Assembly: GCF_022846435.1 (NCBI RefSeq)
Contig: NZ_AP025627.1
Span: 3,692,001 to 3,756,000 of the forward strand
Source: Parageobacillus sp. KH3-4
Lineage (GTDB): Bacteria > Bacillota > Bacilli > Bacillales > Anoxybacillaceae
Direction of reading: 5' to 3'
Length of the DNA: 64,000 nucleotides
Below are positions 37,644 to 46,290 of this stretch, in pieces. The notes below the pieces were generated by a model, which saw nothing but the letters and a program-made list of their open reading frames with translations, was not told the DNA's origin and searched no databases. Within the stretch, counting starts at the first letter, position 1, and each line of letters opens with the position of its first letter. Made by a program: the position numbers and the translations under genes.

Positions 37644-38478
37644 ATTGCGTTATCAACGACTTCTCATTCCGGTGGACGATCCGCTCCCAATAATATTCGT
37701 ATAACGATAGCTCCTCCCCGTTTAAAGCGGACGAATAAATCTCGCCGCCAAACGATTGCAGCGCGCGAAACAATAACAGTAAGGTTGACGATATCGTCAA
37801 CTCTTCATTTAGCAATTCGGAAAGCGACGCCATCGTGCTCGGAACAATCGCCGGGTATGCAAACTTCGTCTCCTCCCCTTTTAACCCAAGTTCGTAAAAT
37901 CGCCGGAGCAACTCCGCGCGCACCGAGCCGCTGCCGTTTATACATAAATAAATTTGCACCGCGACGCCACCGCGCACGCGCCGCTGCGAAATGCCAGCGA
38001 ATTTTTTCCCGGCGATGCTTAAATCGTAGCTCCCCGGACAGTAGGAGCCAGCGATTTCTCTTGCTTCAATCGCCTTACTGTAATCCGAAAACATCGCCTG
38101 TATAAGCTGCCACATCGCTTCATATCCTTGGTTAATATCAATCGCTTTCGTCGTTTCTGGAAAAATTAGCGATAGATTAAGCACCCCATCGTCCAGCACG
38201 ACGGCAAGCCCCCCTGAATTACGGACAATGACGTTGTATTTTTGCGTTTTTAAAAATGACACGGCGTCGCGCAAATGGGGAAGCTTCGTGTCTTGAATCC
38301 CCAACACGACGGTATTGTAATGAACCCATGTGCGAACGACCGGATCGGACAACCCTTTTCCTACCGATGTACAAAGTGTGTCATCGATCGCAAACGACTG
38401 CTTTGCGTCAAACATCGGACCGAAATGCGACTGGTCAATAATGCGCCATTTCGCCTGTTGCAACAATTCATGAACCAT
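37642..38478 (-). CDS. lipL: Octanoyl-[GcvH]:protein N-octanoyltransferase LipL
   Basis: Moves octanoyl from the glycine-cleavage H protein to the E2 subunits of 2-oxoacid dehydrogenases during lipoate assembly. The 278-residue lipoate-ligase fold has RNSGGLAVV (86-94), the acyl-accepting C147 in SYCPGSYDL and the lysine pair K158/K159 ([12 protein letters not shown]). The cysteine at this position separates LipL from lipoate ligases. Position matches B. subtilis ywfL, next to pta. Confidence 0.92.
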   Translation of the reverse strand: MVHELLQQAKWRIIDQSHFGPMFDAKQSFAIDDTLCTSVGKGLSDPVVRTWVHYNTVVLGIQDTKLPHLRDAVSFLKTQKYNVIVRNSGGLAVVLDDGVLNLSLIFPETTKAIDINQGYEAMWQLIQAMFSDYSKAIEAREIAGSYCPGSYDLSIAGKKFAGISQRRVRGGVAVQIYLCINGSGSVRAELLRRFYELGLKGEETKFAYPAIVPSTMASLSELLNEELTISSTLLLLFRALQSFGGEIYSSALNGEELSLYEYYWERIVHRNEKSLITQ

Positions 38479-38527
38479 GGCTTTTCTCCTTAAACGAAAT
38501 CATTTGAAAAAATTATACCATAAACAT

Positions 38528-38556
38528 AAAAAAGGTGACTCTTCGTCACCCTTTTC
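38528..38556 (-). terminator. Terminator of pta
   Basis: GGTGAC and GTCACC arms inside A- and T-rich flanks, five bases after the pta stop. Confidence 0.75.
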
Positions 38557-38560
38557 CGAA

Positions 38561-39535
38561 TTATAGCGATTGCGCCGCGGTAATAAGCGTCAGCTTGTAC
38601 ACATCTTCCGCATTGCAGCCGCGCGACAGGTCGTTCACAGGCTTATTGAGCCCTTGTAAAATCGGACCAACCGCTTCAAAATTGCCGAGACGCTGGGCGA
38701 TTTTATAGCCAATATTTCCCGCTTCCAGGCTTGGGAAAATAAATACGTTCGCGTCTCCTTGAATGACGGAATCTGGCGCTTTCTTTTTCGCAACGGACGG
38801 AACGAATGCCGCGTCAAACTGAAATTCGCCGTCCAACACTAAGTCCGGCGCCATTTCTTTCGCAAGACGCACCGCTTCGACGACTTTTTCCGTTTCCGGC
38901 GATTGCGCCGATCCTTTTGTCGAAAAGCTCAGCATCGCCACTCGCGGTTCGATGTCGAACATTTTTGCCGTGTTGGCGCTTTCGACAGCGATTTCCGCCA
39001 AATCTTGGCTGTCCGGAGCAATGTTGATTGCGCAATCGGCAAACACGTACTTCTCATCACCGCGCACCATAATGAACACTCCTGACGTTTTGCGGACGCC
39101 TTGTTTCGTCTTAATAATTTGCAACGCAGGTCTCACCGTATCGGCCGTCGAATGCGCCGCGCCGCTTACAAGCCCATGTGCCTTATCCATGTACACAAGC
39201 ATGGTGCCAAAGTAATTTTCGTCAAGAAGCAGCTTCCGCGCCGCTTCTTCCGTCACCTTTCCTTTGCGGCGTTCGACAAATGCGGCAACAAGCTCGTCCA
39301 TTTCCCCGTACCGATGCGGATCAATGATTTCGACATTCGGAAGCGTCAGCCCAAGCTCACTTGCTTTTTGCTTTACCGCTTCTTCGTTGCCGATGACAAT
39401 CGGCGCGACAATTTGCTCGTTCGCCAGACGGCTTACCGCTGTTAAAATACGCTCATCAAGCCCTTCCGGAAACACGATTTTCCGTTGTTTTCCTGCTATT
39501 TTTTCTTTTAAGGCAGAAAATAAATCGCTACTCAC
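38561..39535 (-). CDS. pta: Phosphate acetyltransferase
   Basis: Interconverts acetyl-CoA and acetyl phosphate for overflow acetate production. The 324-residue single-domain enzyme shows KIVFPEGLDERIL, LVSGAAHSTADTVRPALQIIK and QGLNKPVNDLSRGC near the end. GTG start at 39535 after GGGGAGGATT. A cre-like site upstream suggests CcpA activation, as for B. subtilis pta. Convergent neighbour terminators show it is a single-gene unit. Confidence 0.95.
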   Translation of the reverse strand: MSSDLFSALKEKIAGKQRKIVFPEGLDERILTAVSRLANEQIVAPIVIGNEEAVKQKASELGLTLPNVEIIDPHRYGEMDELVAAFVERRKGKVTEEAARKLLLDENYFGTMLVYMDKAHGLVSGAAHSTADTVRPALQIIKTKQGVRKTSGVFIMVRGDEKYVFADCAINIAPDSQDLAEIAVESANTAKMFDIEPRVAMLSFSTKGSAQSPETEKVVEAVRLAKEMAPDLVLDGEFQFDAAFVPSVAKKKAPDSVIQGDANVFIFPSLEAGNIGYKIAQRLGNFEAVGPILQGLNKPVNDLSRGCNAEDVYKLTLITAAQSL

Positions 39536-39606
39536 GAACTAATCCTCCCCAATGTATGAAATACCCTATATACTAGGATACTCTTATTATGTAGAAACGC
39601 AACCAA

Positions 39607-39620
39607 GTTAAGCACTTACA
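39607..39620 (-). promoter_or_regulatory. Candidate cre upstream of pta
   Basis: Minus strand TGTAAGTGCTTAAC, close to TGTAAGCGCTTACA. It is about 70 bases upstream of the pta start, an activating position for CcpA. Inferred from pattern alone. Confidence 0.45.
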
Positions 39621-39698
39621 ATAAAAAATCGATTTATTAAAACAATTCAGTTTATTGCCTTTCACATGCGACATTCGAGCGTTTCATGGTTAAACTAT

Positions 39699-39706
39699 GG
39701 TATAGT
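39699..39706 (+). promoter_or_regulatory. Extended -10 of hemQ
   Basis: TGG precedes TATAGT (39701-39706), giving an extended -10 element about 34 bases before the start. No clear -35. Confidence 0.4.
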
Positions 39707-39739
39707 AAAATTGTACATTACATATAAGGAGTGAGGAAG

Positions 39740-40486
39740 ATGAGCGAAGCTGCACAAACACTCGATGGCTGGTATTGCCTTCACGATTTCCGCTCGGTCG
39801 ATTGGAGCGCTTGGAAAACGCTAACGAGCGATGAGCGTGAAGCAGCCATTCGTGAGTTTTTATCATTAATCGAAAAATGGCAGGAAACGGAAGACAAACA
39901 GGAAGGTAGCCACGCGATTTATACGATCGTCGGGCAAAAAGCCGACATTATGTTTATGATTTTGCGGCCGACGATCGAAGAATTGAACGAAATCGAAACG
40001 GCACTAAACAAGACAAAGCTGGCCGAATGTTTAGTACCGGCTTATTCTTATGTTTCCGTCGTTGAGCTAAGCAACTACTTAGCCTCCGGAAATGAAGACC
40101 CTTATCAAATTCCGGAAGTGCGCCGACGTCTCTACCCAATTTTGCCAAAAGCGAAACATGTTTGCTTCTATCCGATGGACAAGCGCCGGCAAGGCAATGA
40201 CAACTGGTACATGCTTTCGATAGAAGAACGCCGCAATTTAATGCGCGCCCACGGCATGACAGGACGGAAATATGCCGGCAAAGTGACGCAAATTATCACT
40301 GGTTCCATCGGCTTGGATGATTTTGAATGGGGCGTTACATTGTTCTCCGACGATGCATTGCAATTTAAAAAGCTCGTTTACGAAATGCGTTTTGACGAAG
40401 TGAGCGCCCGCTATGGGGAATTTGGATCATTCTTTGTCGGAAATCGTTTAACAGTGGAAAAAGTGCCGTTATTTTTCCACGTTTAG
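39740..40486 (+). CDS. hemQ: Coproheme decarboxylase (HemQ/ChdC)
   Basis: Last step of the Gram-positive coproporphyrin-dependent heme pathway: oxidative decarboxylation of coproheme to heme b. The 248-residue chlorite-dismutase-fold protein has the reactive tyrosine Y144 (FYPMDKRR) and heme-ligand H171 ([11 protein letters not shown]), matching the numbering of Geobacillus HemQ. ATG at 39740 lies eight bases after AAGGAG; three upstream codons (from a GTG) are rejected. Confidence 0.95.
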   Translation: MSEAAQTLDGWYCLHDFRSVDWSAWKTLTSDEREAAIREFLSLIEKWQETEDKQEGSHAIYTIVGQKADIMFMILRPTIEELNEIETALNKTKLAECLVPAYSYVSVVELSNYLASGNEDPYQIPEVRRRLYPILPKAKHVCFYPMDKRRQGNDNWYMLSIEERRNLMRAHGMTGRKYAGKVTQIITGSIGLDDFEWGVTLFSDDALQFKKLVYEMRFDEVSARYGEFGSFFVGNRLTVEKVPLFFHV

Positions 40487-40499
40487 CCTATTCTCTATT

Positions 40500-40537
40500 C
40501 TCCCGCTTTCTTTTCAAAAGGAGCGGGAATTTTTTTC
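40500..40537 (+). terminator. Terminator of hemQ
   Basis: TCCCGCT and AGCGGGA arms followed by ATTTTTTTC. Confidence 0.8.
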
Positions 40538-40572
40538 TTTGCCCTTTTTTTCGGACAATCCTCGTTTTTCTG

Positions 40573-40601
40573 TCATATCCCGCTTTTTTCTCCCATAAAT
40601 A
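40573..40601 (+). promoter_or_regulatory. Candidate sigma-E promoter of cwlJ-gerQ
   Basis: TCATATC (40573-40579), 14-base spacer, CATAAATA (40594-40601). This agrees with the mother-cell sigma-E pattern kmATATT and CATACAAT. B. subtilis cwlJ is sigma-E dependent. Confidence 0.5.
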
Positions 40602-40706
40602 TAAAATCAGAAATTCGCTTTCAAGAATTTATTGTCCAATTGTCACCATTTTTCGCTTGTATCAATAGCCTAATATTGTTGAGAAAAAGATAGTTGAGGT
40701 GACAAT

Positions 40707-41135
40707 ATGGCTGTTGTGGCATGCACAGATGAAGACGTGAAATTGTTGGCGAGGCTGATGCGGGCAGAAGCAGAGGGCGACGGAAGACTTGGCATGTTAA
40801 TGGTCGGAAACGTTGGCGTAAACCGCGTCATCGCCAATTGCCTTGACTTTCGGGGCTTGCGCACGATCCGCCAAATGGTGTTTCAAAGCCCGGGTGGATT
40901 CGAGGCGGTACAAAAGGGCTATTTCTACCAAAGAGCAAGAGACACCGACATTCAGTTAGCCCGCCAAGTGATTCGCGGCTGGCGATACCATCCGGCCACC
41001 TACGCGCTCTGGTTTTTTAAACCTCCAGGGGAAGCGGATTGCCCACCGCAATGGTTCAATCAATGGAACGCCGGCCGTTATAAATCGCACTGTTTTTATG
41101 CACCGACACGGAGTGATTGCCCAAGAGTATATTAA
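40707..41135 (+). CDS. cwlJ: Spore cortex-lytic hydrolase CwlJ
   Basis: Cortex-degrading enzyme for germination, active with calcium dipicolinate and held in the coat by GerQ. The 142-residue SleB/CwlJ-type domain has the catalytic Glu in LARLMRAEAEGDGR (E21 or E23) and no signal peptide or peptidoglycan-binding repeat, as expected for CwlJ made in the mother cell. RBS GAGGTGA. The downstream gerQ gene completes the pair. Confidence 0.93.
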   Translation: MAVVACTDEDVKLLARLMRAEAEGDGRLGMLMVGNVGVNRVIANCLDFRGLRTIRQMVFQSPGGFEAVQKGYFYQRARDTDIQLARQVIRGWRYHPATYALWFFKPPGEADCPPQWFNQWNAGRYKSHCFYAPTRSDCPRVY

Positions 41136-41161
41136 ATTTTCATGAAGGAGGTTTCTCCCTT

Positions 41162-41680
41162 ATGTCCGCTAATTCATACGAAAATACGTTTAACCCCTTG
41201 GAGGATGAACGTCAACAACAACCTTATTATCCGTATCTATATGGATACATGTACCCGCAAGCATACTATCCGACCGCTTATCCATATTACCAGCAACCAA
41301 TGATGGCGCCAGTTCCTGCATTTGGCACACAAGCGCCTTCTTCCGCGGCGCAAACACCGACAACGGCAAGCCAGCCGTCTATCCCCGGCATGCTTCCGAT
41401 TGAACAATCATACATTGAAAACATTTTGCGCCTTAACAAAGGAAAAAGGGTTACCGTATATATGACGTTCGAAAACAACCGGGAATGGAATGCGAAAATA
41501 TTCCGCGGCGTCATCGAAGCGGCCGGTCGTGACCATTTGATTTTAAGCGACCCGCAAACGGGAATGCGCTACTTATTGCCGATGATTTACCTTGATTACA
41601 TCGTGTTTGAAGGGGAAATTGCCTACGAATATCCGTTTGCCGGCGCGACTGCGGGATTAAGCACCTATTCTCCACGATAA
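41162..41680 (+). CDS. gerQ: Spore coat protein GerQ
   Basis: Coat protein required to localise CwlJ and cross-linked by transglutaminase. The 172 residues have a Tyr/Pro/Gln-rich start (QQQPYYPYLYGYMYPQAYYP), a Ser/Thr/Pro linker and a folded C-terminal part (SYIENILRLNKGKRVTVYMTF, then DPQTGMRYLLPMIYLDYIVF). ATG at 41162 lies ten bases after AAGGAGG; upstream codons overlap the cwlJ end. Co-transcribed with cwlJ, 26 bases apart. Confidence 0.93.
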   Translation: MSANSYENTFNPLEDERQQQPYYPYLYGYMYPQAYYPTAYPYYQQPMMAPVPAFGTQAPSSAAQTPTTASQPSIPGMLPIEQSYIENILRLNKGKRVTVYMTFENNREWNAKIFRGVIEAAGRDHLILSDPQTGMRYLLPMIYLDYIVFEGEIAYEYPFAGATAGLSTYSPR

Positions 41681-41717
41681 AGCTTCCGGAAAAACCGTTG
41701 CGCGCAAACAAAGTTGC

Positions 41718-41742
41718 ACGGGGCAGACGTTTGCCTGCCCCA
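41718..41742. terminator. Hairpin between gerQ and ywdK
   Basis: GGGGCAG (41720-41726) and CTGCCCC (41735-41741) form a strong stem. T-runs are weak on both sides, so termination is likely but not certain. Confidence 0.55.
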
Positions 41743-42114
41743 TTACAATGCTTTCACCGCCGCGTATCCGATTAGCGTCCACGCAACTAAAAACGCAACT
41801 CCGCCAAACGGCGTGATCATCCCGAGCGGCTTGATCTGCGTCACGCTTAATACATACAAGCTTCCGGAAAACAGCACAATGCCAATAAACATAATCCACC
41901 CAGCCGTTGTCAATAGTCCAGCATTTGGAAACTTACCGAGCAATAGCCCAACGACCAACAAGCCGAGCGCGTGAAACATTTGATATTGCACGCCCGTTTT
42001 CCATATTTCCAAGTAATGGCCTGGAATTTTTCCTTCTAACCCATGCGCTCCGAATGCCCCGAGCGCCACAGATAAAAATGCATTAATCGCTCCAAGAAGC
42101 ACAAACGTTTTCAT
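41743..42114 (-). CDS. ywdK: DUF423 membrane protein YwdK
   Basis: A 123-residue protein with four hydrophobic segments (about 4-22, 42-62, 67-88, 95-118) and the family motif ALGAFGAHGLEGK. Function is unknown across bacteria. Starts eight bases after GGAGG. Located after gerQ as in B. subtilis. Confidence 0.88.
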   Translation of the reverse strand: MKTFVLLGAINAFLSVALGAFGAHGLEGKIPGHYLEIWKTGVQYQMFHALGLLVVGLLLGKFPNAGLLTTAGWIMFIGIVLFSGSLYVLSVTQIKPLGMITPFGGVAFLVAWTLIGYAAVKAL

Positions 42115-42177
42115 TTACCTCCGTCCCCTCATGAACAATTTTCCATCACTATGATAACGTATTTCCGAATAAATGAA

Positions 42178-42202
42178 AAACCCCTCTGCTTCAAAAGGGG
42201 GG
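42178..42202 (-). terminator. Terminator-like hairpin upstream of ywdK, read leftward
   Basis: CCCCT and AGGGG arms with a ten-base loop; on the minus strand TTTTTC follows. It lies eight bases past the stop of the decayed frame at 42209, marking the end of a minus-strand unit. Confidence 0.55.
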
Positions 42203-42208
42203 AGACTA

Positions 42209-42379
42209 TCAGTCCAGTGAATTTATAACCGCTTTGTGCCGTGTCTTTTTACACAATTCTTTGGCTTCATCAAGAAAGGGAACAGCATCGTCGTTGCAAA
42301 TCATCTTTAACACTAGTTTTACTTTTCTCGCCGCGTCGCGATCGGTCATAGCATTCGCTATCCGCTTTTGCCGCCACAT
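42209..42379 (-). pseudogene. Short open frame, probably the 3' end of a decayed gene
   Basis: A 56-codon minus-strand frame from ATG 42379 (or ATG 42349) that reads like a real helical protein: KVKLVLKMICNDDAVPFLDE, then AKELCKKTRHKAV. It has no ribosome site. Another minus-strand frame continues the same style further upstream (VNSDFAGDKALFCPKKEMVD, ending beyond a frame change), and a third fragment (DADEVKFAHHRYKV) precedes that. A terminator follows the stop. This suggests a frameshifted gene spanning about 42209-42500; family not recognised. A genuine 56-residue gene is the alternative. The remaining gap to 42583 shows no other feature. Confidence 0.3.
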
Positions 42380-42583
42380 TCTTGATTATGAAAAAACTTT
42401 CCATATCCACCATTTCTTTTTTTGGGCAAAACAATGCCTTATCCCCGGCAAAATCGCTGTTTACCTACACTTTGTAACGATGATGAGCAAATTTCACTTC
42501 ATCTGCATCGGTTATTGACAAAGGGAAAAACAAAACGATCTACGGTCACCTTTGTGTATTGACCATTTATGAAAAAATCGCAC

Positions 42584-42844
42584 TTAAAAATCGAACAATG
42601 ATGGTCCGTTCGCATCATCTCCAATGTCGATTCGCTCGCTTTTCCCTTGTGGGATGGAAAGCGGCGCCACAACAACGGAAGAAGCGACCGTCGTTTCCTT
42701 TTCTTCCTCTTTTTCCAGCACTAAATCACACAAAGCCCGGACGGCAGCGACGTGCTCGCGCAAACGTTGCTGGCTGGCAGCGGTTTTTGCTTGCCGCAGC
42801 TGTTCTTCCATTTTCGTTAAAATGGCAACAATCGGTATATTCAA
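42584..42844 (-). CDS. ywdI: DUF5327 protein YwdI
   Basis: Small conserved Bacillaceae protein, 86 residues, of unknown role. The first half is helical (AILTKMEEQLRQAKTAASQQ and HVAAVRALCDLVLE), the middle is low-complexity and the end is GPSLFDF, as in B. subtilis YwdI (ESLFDF). TTG start at 42844, eight bases after AGGAG, gives NIPIVAILTKMEEQL after the initiator, matching the homologue; a GTG one codon earlier is possible. Follows ung in the same direction. Confidence 0.8.
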   Translation of the reverse strand: MNIPIVAILTKMEEQLRQAKTAASQQRLREHVAAVRALCDLVLEKEEEKETTVASSVVVAPLSIPQGKSERIDIGDDANGPSLFDF

Positions 42845-43002
42845 CACCTTCACTCCTATCTGCATAAAAATTTCCCTGAACTTTTGGCGCCATCATTTTT
42901 CCCGCTCGCTTCCCTCATTTCATAGCTTTAAAAAAGAGGGCGGAAAACAAAATGGGGCTACCTCGCGCAGCGTTTTCTGGCTCTGACAAAGAAGCCTCCT
43001 CA

Positions 43003-43677
43003 TTAAATATTTTCAATCTGCCAATCGATCGGCTCGCGCCCCACTTTTTGCAAAAAGGCATTTGTTCGCGAAAAAGGGCGATGGCCAAAAAAGCCGCGCG
43101 CAGCGGAAAACGGGCTTGGATGCGGCGCTTCGATAATGTAATGATGCGGATTGGTAATTAACTCTTTTTTTGCTTGCGCGTGCCGCCCCCATAACAGAAA
43201 AACAACAGGATCTTGTTTTTCATTCACAAGCTCAATCACGCGGTTAGTGAAAAATTCCCATCCTTTTCCTTTATGTGAATTCGCTTGCCCGCGCCGTACG
43301 GTTAATACCGTGTTTAACAATAACACTCCTTGCTTTGCCCACTTTACTAAATAGCCGTTGTTCGGAATGTAGCAGCCTAGATCGTCATGAAGCTCTTTAA
43401 AAATATTGACTAGTGACGGCGGCAACGGAACACCCGGTTTGACGGAAAAGCTCAATCCGTGGGCCTGTCCCGGCCCGTGATACGGATCTTGCCCTAAAAT
43501 AACGACTTTCACTTGCGCATACGGCGTATAATGAAGCGCATTAAAAATATCATACATATCCGGGTAAATCGTTCTCGTGCGATATTCTTCTTTCAAAAAT
43601 TCACGCAGTTTTATGTAATACGGCTTGCGAAACTCTTCTTCGAGCAGTGGAGCCCAGTCGTTTTTTAAAATCGCCAT
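43003..43677 (-). CDS. ung: Uracil-DNA glycosylase
   Basis: Family 1 enzyme removing uracil from DNA. The 224-residue protein has the catalytic D64 in GQDPYHG, the uracil-binding loop LLLNTVLTV and the DNA-intercalating [13 protein letters not shown] loop. ATG at 43677 follows AAAGGGAG and gives [16 protein letters not shown]; upstream open codons overlap the neighbouring gene. Confidence 0.96.
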   Translation of the reverse strand: MAILKNDWAPLLEEEFRKPYYIKLREFLKEEYRTRTIYPDMYDIFNALHYTPYAQVKVVILGQDPYHGPGQAHGLSFSVKPGVPLPPSLVNIFKELHDDLGCYIPNNGYLVKWAKQGVLLLNTVLTVRRGQANSHKGKGWEFFTNRVIELVNEKQDPVVFLLWGRHAQAKKELITNPHHYIIEAPHPSPFSAARGFFGHRPFSRTNAFLQKVGREPIDWQIENI

Positions 43678-43726
43678 AGCCAAAACTCCCTTTCGTTTAT
43701 TCACCATTAATGTATCACAACCAATT

Positions 43727-44110
43727 TCAATATATAAACCGTTCAACGAAAAATTGAAGCAGCCAAACGAACAGCGCTAGATACAAAAAAATGATCAACC
43801 CGCCCACAAGCCAATTTTTTGGCTTTTCTTTCTTCGCCAAGTCCGCCGCTTGGGCGCGATACTCATCGATGACCTCATTCGGCATCCATCTCAAAGCGAG
43901 ATAAATGCCGAGAGGAACAAGAACCAAATCATCGAGATACCCTAAAACCGGGATAAAGTCGGGAATAAGATCAATCGGACTGAAGGCATAAGCGACAACA
44001 CATAGCGTAAACAACCGCAACAACCGAGAAACCCGAGGGTCTTTATACGCCAAATACAAAACAAATAATTCTCGTTTTAGCTCCTTCGCTCGCCGTTTCC
44101 ATGTCCGCAT
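43727..44110 (-). CDS. DUF1232 (YkvA-like) membrane protein
   Basis: A 127-residue protein with the DUF1232 core [22 protein letters not shown], a basic N-terminus and a C-terminal hydrophobic anchor (about 103-122). The family is widespread and uncharacterised. ATG at 44110, seven bases after AAGGAGAAG. It precedes ung by about 50 bases and may be co-transcribed. Confidence 0.85.
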   Translation of the reverse strand: MRTWKRRAKELKRELFVLYLAYKDPRVSRLLRLFTLCVVAYAFSPIDLIPDFIPVLGYLDDLVLVPLGIYLALRWMPNEVIDEYRAQAADLAKKEKPKNWLVGGLIIFLYLALFVWLLQFFVERFIY

Positions 44111-44270
44111 CTCGCTTCTCCTTTTTCGTTTCAATATTGTAAGACACAGGTATGTCATTTGTAAATTTTGCTTTAAAGTACTTTTCCCGATGGAAACGAT
44201 AAACTTCACAACCTATTTCTATTATTACGGAAAATCGCAAAAAAGCACAACATATCGGGAACAAAGAGAA

Positions 44271-44385
44271 AACGGTGAAGTCCGGGAATTTTGTGTAAAA
44301 AGAAACAGCAAAATTAGTTTAATTTTTCTAAAATCTCAATTCGCCGGACCGGGAGCGAAATTTTACACAATAATCAAGACTTGAT
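44271..44385 (-). repeat. Dispersed intergenic repeat, copy A (most complete)
   Basis: Read leftward it begins CAAGTCTTGATTATTGTG, then TAAAATTTCGCTCCCGG, a T/A-rich middle, and ends CTTTTTACACAAAATTCCC followed by GGACTTCACCG. GTGTAAAA and TTTTACAC are inverted ends of an inner segment of about 80 bases. It contains the left part shared with copy C and the right part shared with copies B and D. No gene is present in the rest of 44111-44554. Confidence 0.65.
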
Positions 44386-44554
44386 CGCGAAAACAACCAT
44401 CGGCAATCGAAAAAATTTTTACGTACGTCAGCAACAAGGGAATCAGTCTTTTCCTTGCATTGTTAAAACGAGAGAAGATCCGCATGTGCCCTTTCTTATC
44501 AAGATATGTTGCTCCATTGACATTATCGGCGTTTTCCGGTTTTTCATACCACAA

Positions 44555-44591
44555 AATTTAAAGAGCGCCTTATCTAATGAAAGGCGCTCTT
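44555..44591 (-). terminator. Terminator of glyQS
   Basis: AGAGCGCCTT (44562-44571) and AAGGCGCTCT arms; the minus strand continues TTTAAATTTTG. Confidence 0.75.
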
Positions 44592-44602
44592 CTTTCCACC
44601 GG

Positions 44603-45985
44603 CTAAAATTGAACTTTTTCCTCTAAAAAGCTTTTTAACTGAGAAATCGGAATTCGTACTTGTTCCATTGTGTCGCGGTCGCGCACCGTCACCATGCCGT
44701 CTTGTTCAGAATCAAAATCGTACGTAATACAGAACGGCGTGCCGATTTCATCTTGGCGGCGATAACGTTTGCCGATCGAACCGGACTCATCGTAATCGAC
44801 CATAAAATGTTTCGACAAATCCTCAAAAATGCTGCGCGCTTTTTCCGCCAATTTTTTCGATAACGGAAATACGGCGGCTTTATAAGGAGCAAGCGCCGGA
44901 TGCAGGCGCATCACCGTCCGCGTCGTGCCATCTTCCAGCTCTTCTTCGTCGTAGGCGTCAATCATGAACGCAAGCGTCACGCGGTCTGCGCCAAGGGATG
45001 GCTCAATGCAATAAGGGATGTAACGTTCGTTTGTTTCTTGATCGATATATCGGAAATCTTCGCCAGAATATTCCATATGTTGTTTTAAATCGTAATCTGT
45101 ACGTGAGGCAATGCCCCATAGCTCGCCCCAGCCGAACGGGAATTTGTATTCGATATCGGTTGTGGCGTTGCTGTAGTGCGACAATTCTTCTTTCGTATGG
45201 TCGCGGAGGCGGATGTTTTCCTCCTTCATGCCCAATGACAACAGCCACTGCTTGCAAAACTGCTTCCAGTAATCAAACCATTTCAATTCCTCGCCGGGCT
45301 TGCAGAAAAACTCCAGCTCCATTTGTTCGAATTCGCGGGTGCGGAACGTAAAGTTTCCCGGCGTAATTTCGTTGCGGAAGCTTTTTCCGATCTGCGCGAT
45401 GCCAAACGGCAGCTTTTTCCGCATCGTACGCTGAACGTTTTTAAAATTCACGAAAATGCCTTGCGCCGTTTCCGGACGGAGATAAATTTCGTTCGCGCTT
45501 GATTCCGTTACCCCTTGATACGTTTTAAACATTAAGTTAAATTGCCGAACATTCGTAAAATCATGGCTTCCGCATTCCGGGCAAGCGATGTTATGCTCTT
45601 TAATAAGTTCTTCCATTTTTTCAAACGGAAGACCATCGACGACCATTTCGATTCCCTTTTCTTCTAGCGCGCTTTCGATCAGCTTGTCCGCGCGATGGCG
45701 TGCTTTACATTGCTTACAGTCAATCATTGGATCATTGAAATTGCCTAAATGGCCAGACGCTTCCCACGTTTTTGGATTCATTAAAATCGCCGCGTCCAAG
45801 CCGACGTTATAAGGCGATTCTTGAACGAACTTTTTCCACCATGCCCGCTTAATGTTGTTTTTTAATTCCGTTCCCAGCGGGCCGTAATCCCATGTGTTTG
45901 CCAAGCCGCCGTAAATTTCTGAGCCTGGAAACACAAAGCCGCGATGTTTGGCGTGGGCAACGATTTGCTCCATTGTCACTGACAT
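44603..45985 (-). CDS. glyQS: Glycyl-tRNA synthetase, dimeric type
   Basis: Class II synthetase charging tRNA-Gly; 460 residues, the single-polypeptide alpha2 form rather than the two-subunit type. It shows [14 protein letters not shown] at the start, the cysteine pairs CKQC and CPEC in the insertion domain, the motif 2 region [21 protein letters not shown] and an anticodon-binding C-terminal domain. ATG at 45985 follows AAAGGAGGAAG. The leader is a glycine T-box. In B. subtilis glyQS lies elsewhere, so this position is a rearrangement. Confidence 0.96.
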   Translation of the reverse strand: MSVTMEQIVAHAKHRGFVFPGSEIYGGLANTWDYGPLGTELKNNIKRAWWKKFVQESPYNVGLDAAILMNPKTWEASGHLGNFNDPMIDCKQCKARHRADKLIESALEEKGIEMVVDGLPFEKMEELIKEHNIACPECGSHDFTNVRQFNLMFKTYQGVTESSANEIYLRPETAQGIFVNFKNVQRTMRKKLPFGIAQIGKSFRNEITPGNFTFRTREFEQMELEFFCKPGEELKWFDYWKQFCKQWLLSLGMKEENIRLRDHTKEELSHYSNATTDIEYKFPFGWGELWGIASRTDYDLKQHMEYSGEDFRYIDQETNERYIPYCIEPSLGADRVTLAFMIDAYDEEELEDGTTRTVMRLHPALAPYKAAVFPLSKKLAEKARSIFEDLSKHFMVDYDESGSIGKRYRRQDEIGTPFCITYDFDSEQDGMVTVRDRDTMEQVRIPISQLKSFLEEKVQF

Positions 45986-46024
45986 GACTGCTTCCTCCTT
46001 TACCGTTTTCATGACAGATAAAAA

Positions 46025-46238
46025 CGCTCTCGCCACTAGGCCTTACGCCTAGGGACGAGAGCGTGGCTCCCGCGGTTCCACCCTAGTTGATGCGACTAGC
46101 ACATCCTCTTTTTGGAAAAGCAACTCCGGACTGCCGTTTCATTAACCATCTTCACCGGGCTTCCACCGTCCCCGGCTCGCTACGGAAGAGAGGGTTAACT
46201 ACTATCGATCCATCATCGTTACGCCATATTCTATTTTG
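46025..46238 (-). ncRNA. T-box riboswitch of glyQS (glycine)
   Basis: Leader RNA read leftward from about 46238. It has the T-box sequence AGGGTGGAACCGCGGG (46069-46084), a terminator CGCTCTCG / CGAGAGCG (46025-46063) followed by TTTTT, and a long Stem I closed by GTTAACC/GGTTAA. In the specifier loop GGC (46133-46135) followed by A codes for glycine. Uncharged tRNA-Gly would stabilise the antiterminator and allow glyQS expression. Confidence 0.93.
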
Positions 46239-46244
46239 CTAACT

Positions 46245-46274
46245 ATAATAGCAAAATTGAAAAACGCTCGTCAA
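46245..46274 (-). promoter_or_regulatory. Promoter of the glyQS T-box leader
   Basis: Minus-strand TTGACG (46269-46274), 18 bases, TATTAT (46245-46250). It lies immediately downstream of the glycosyltransferase stop codon. Confidence 0.65.
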
Positions 46275-46290
46275 TGCTTGAAAACATTTT

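Noticed and set aside
42234-42518. 94-codon plus-strand frame
   Set aside because: No ribosome site; the opposite strand looks more protein-like and ends at a terminator.
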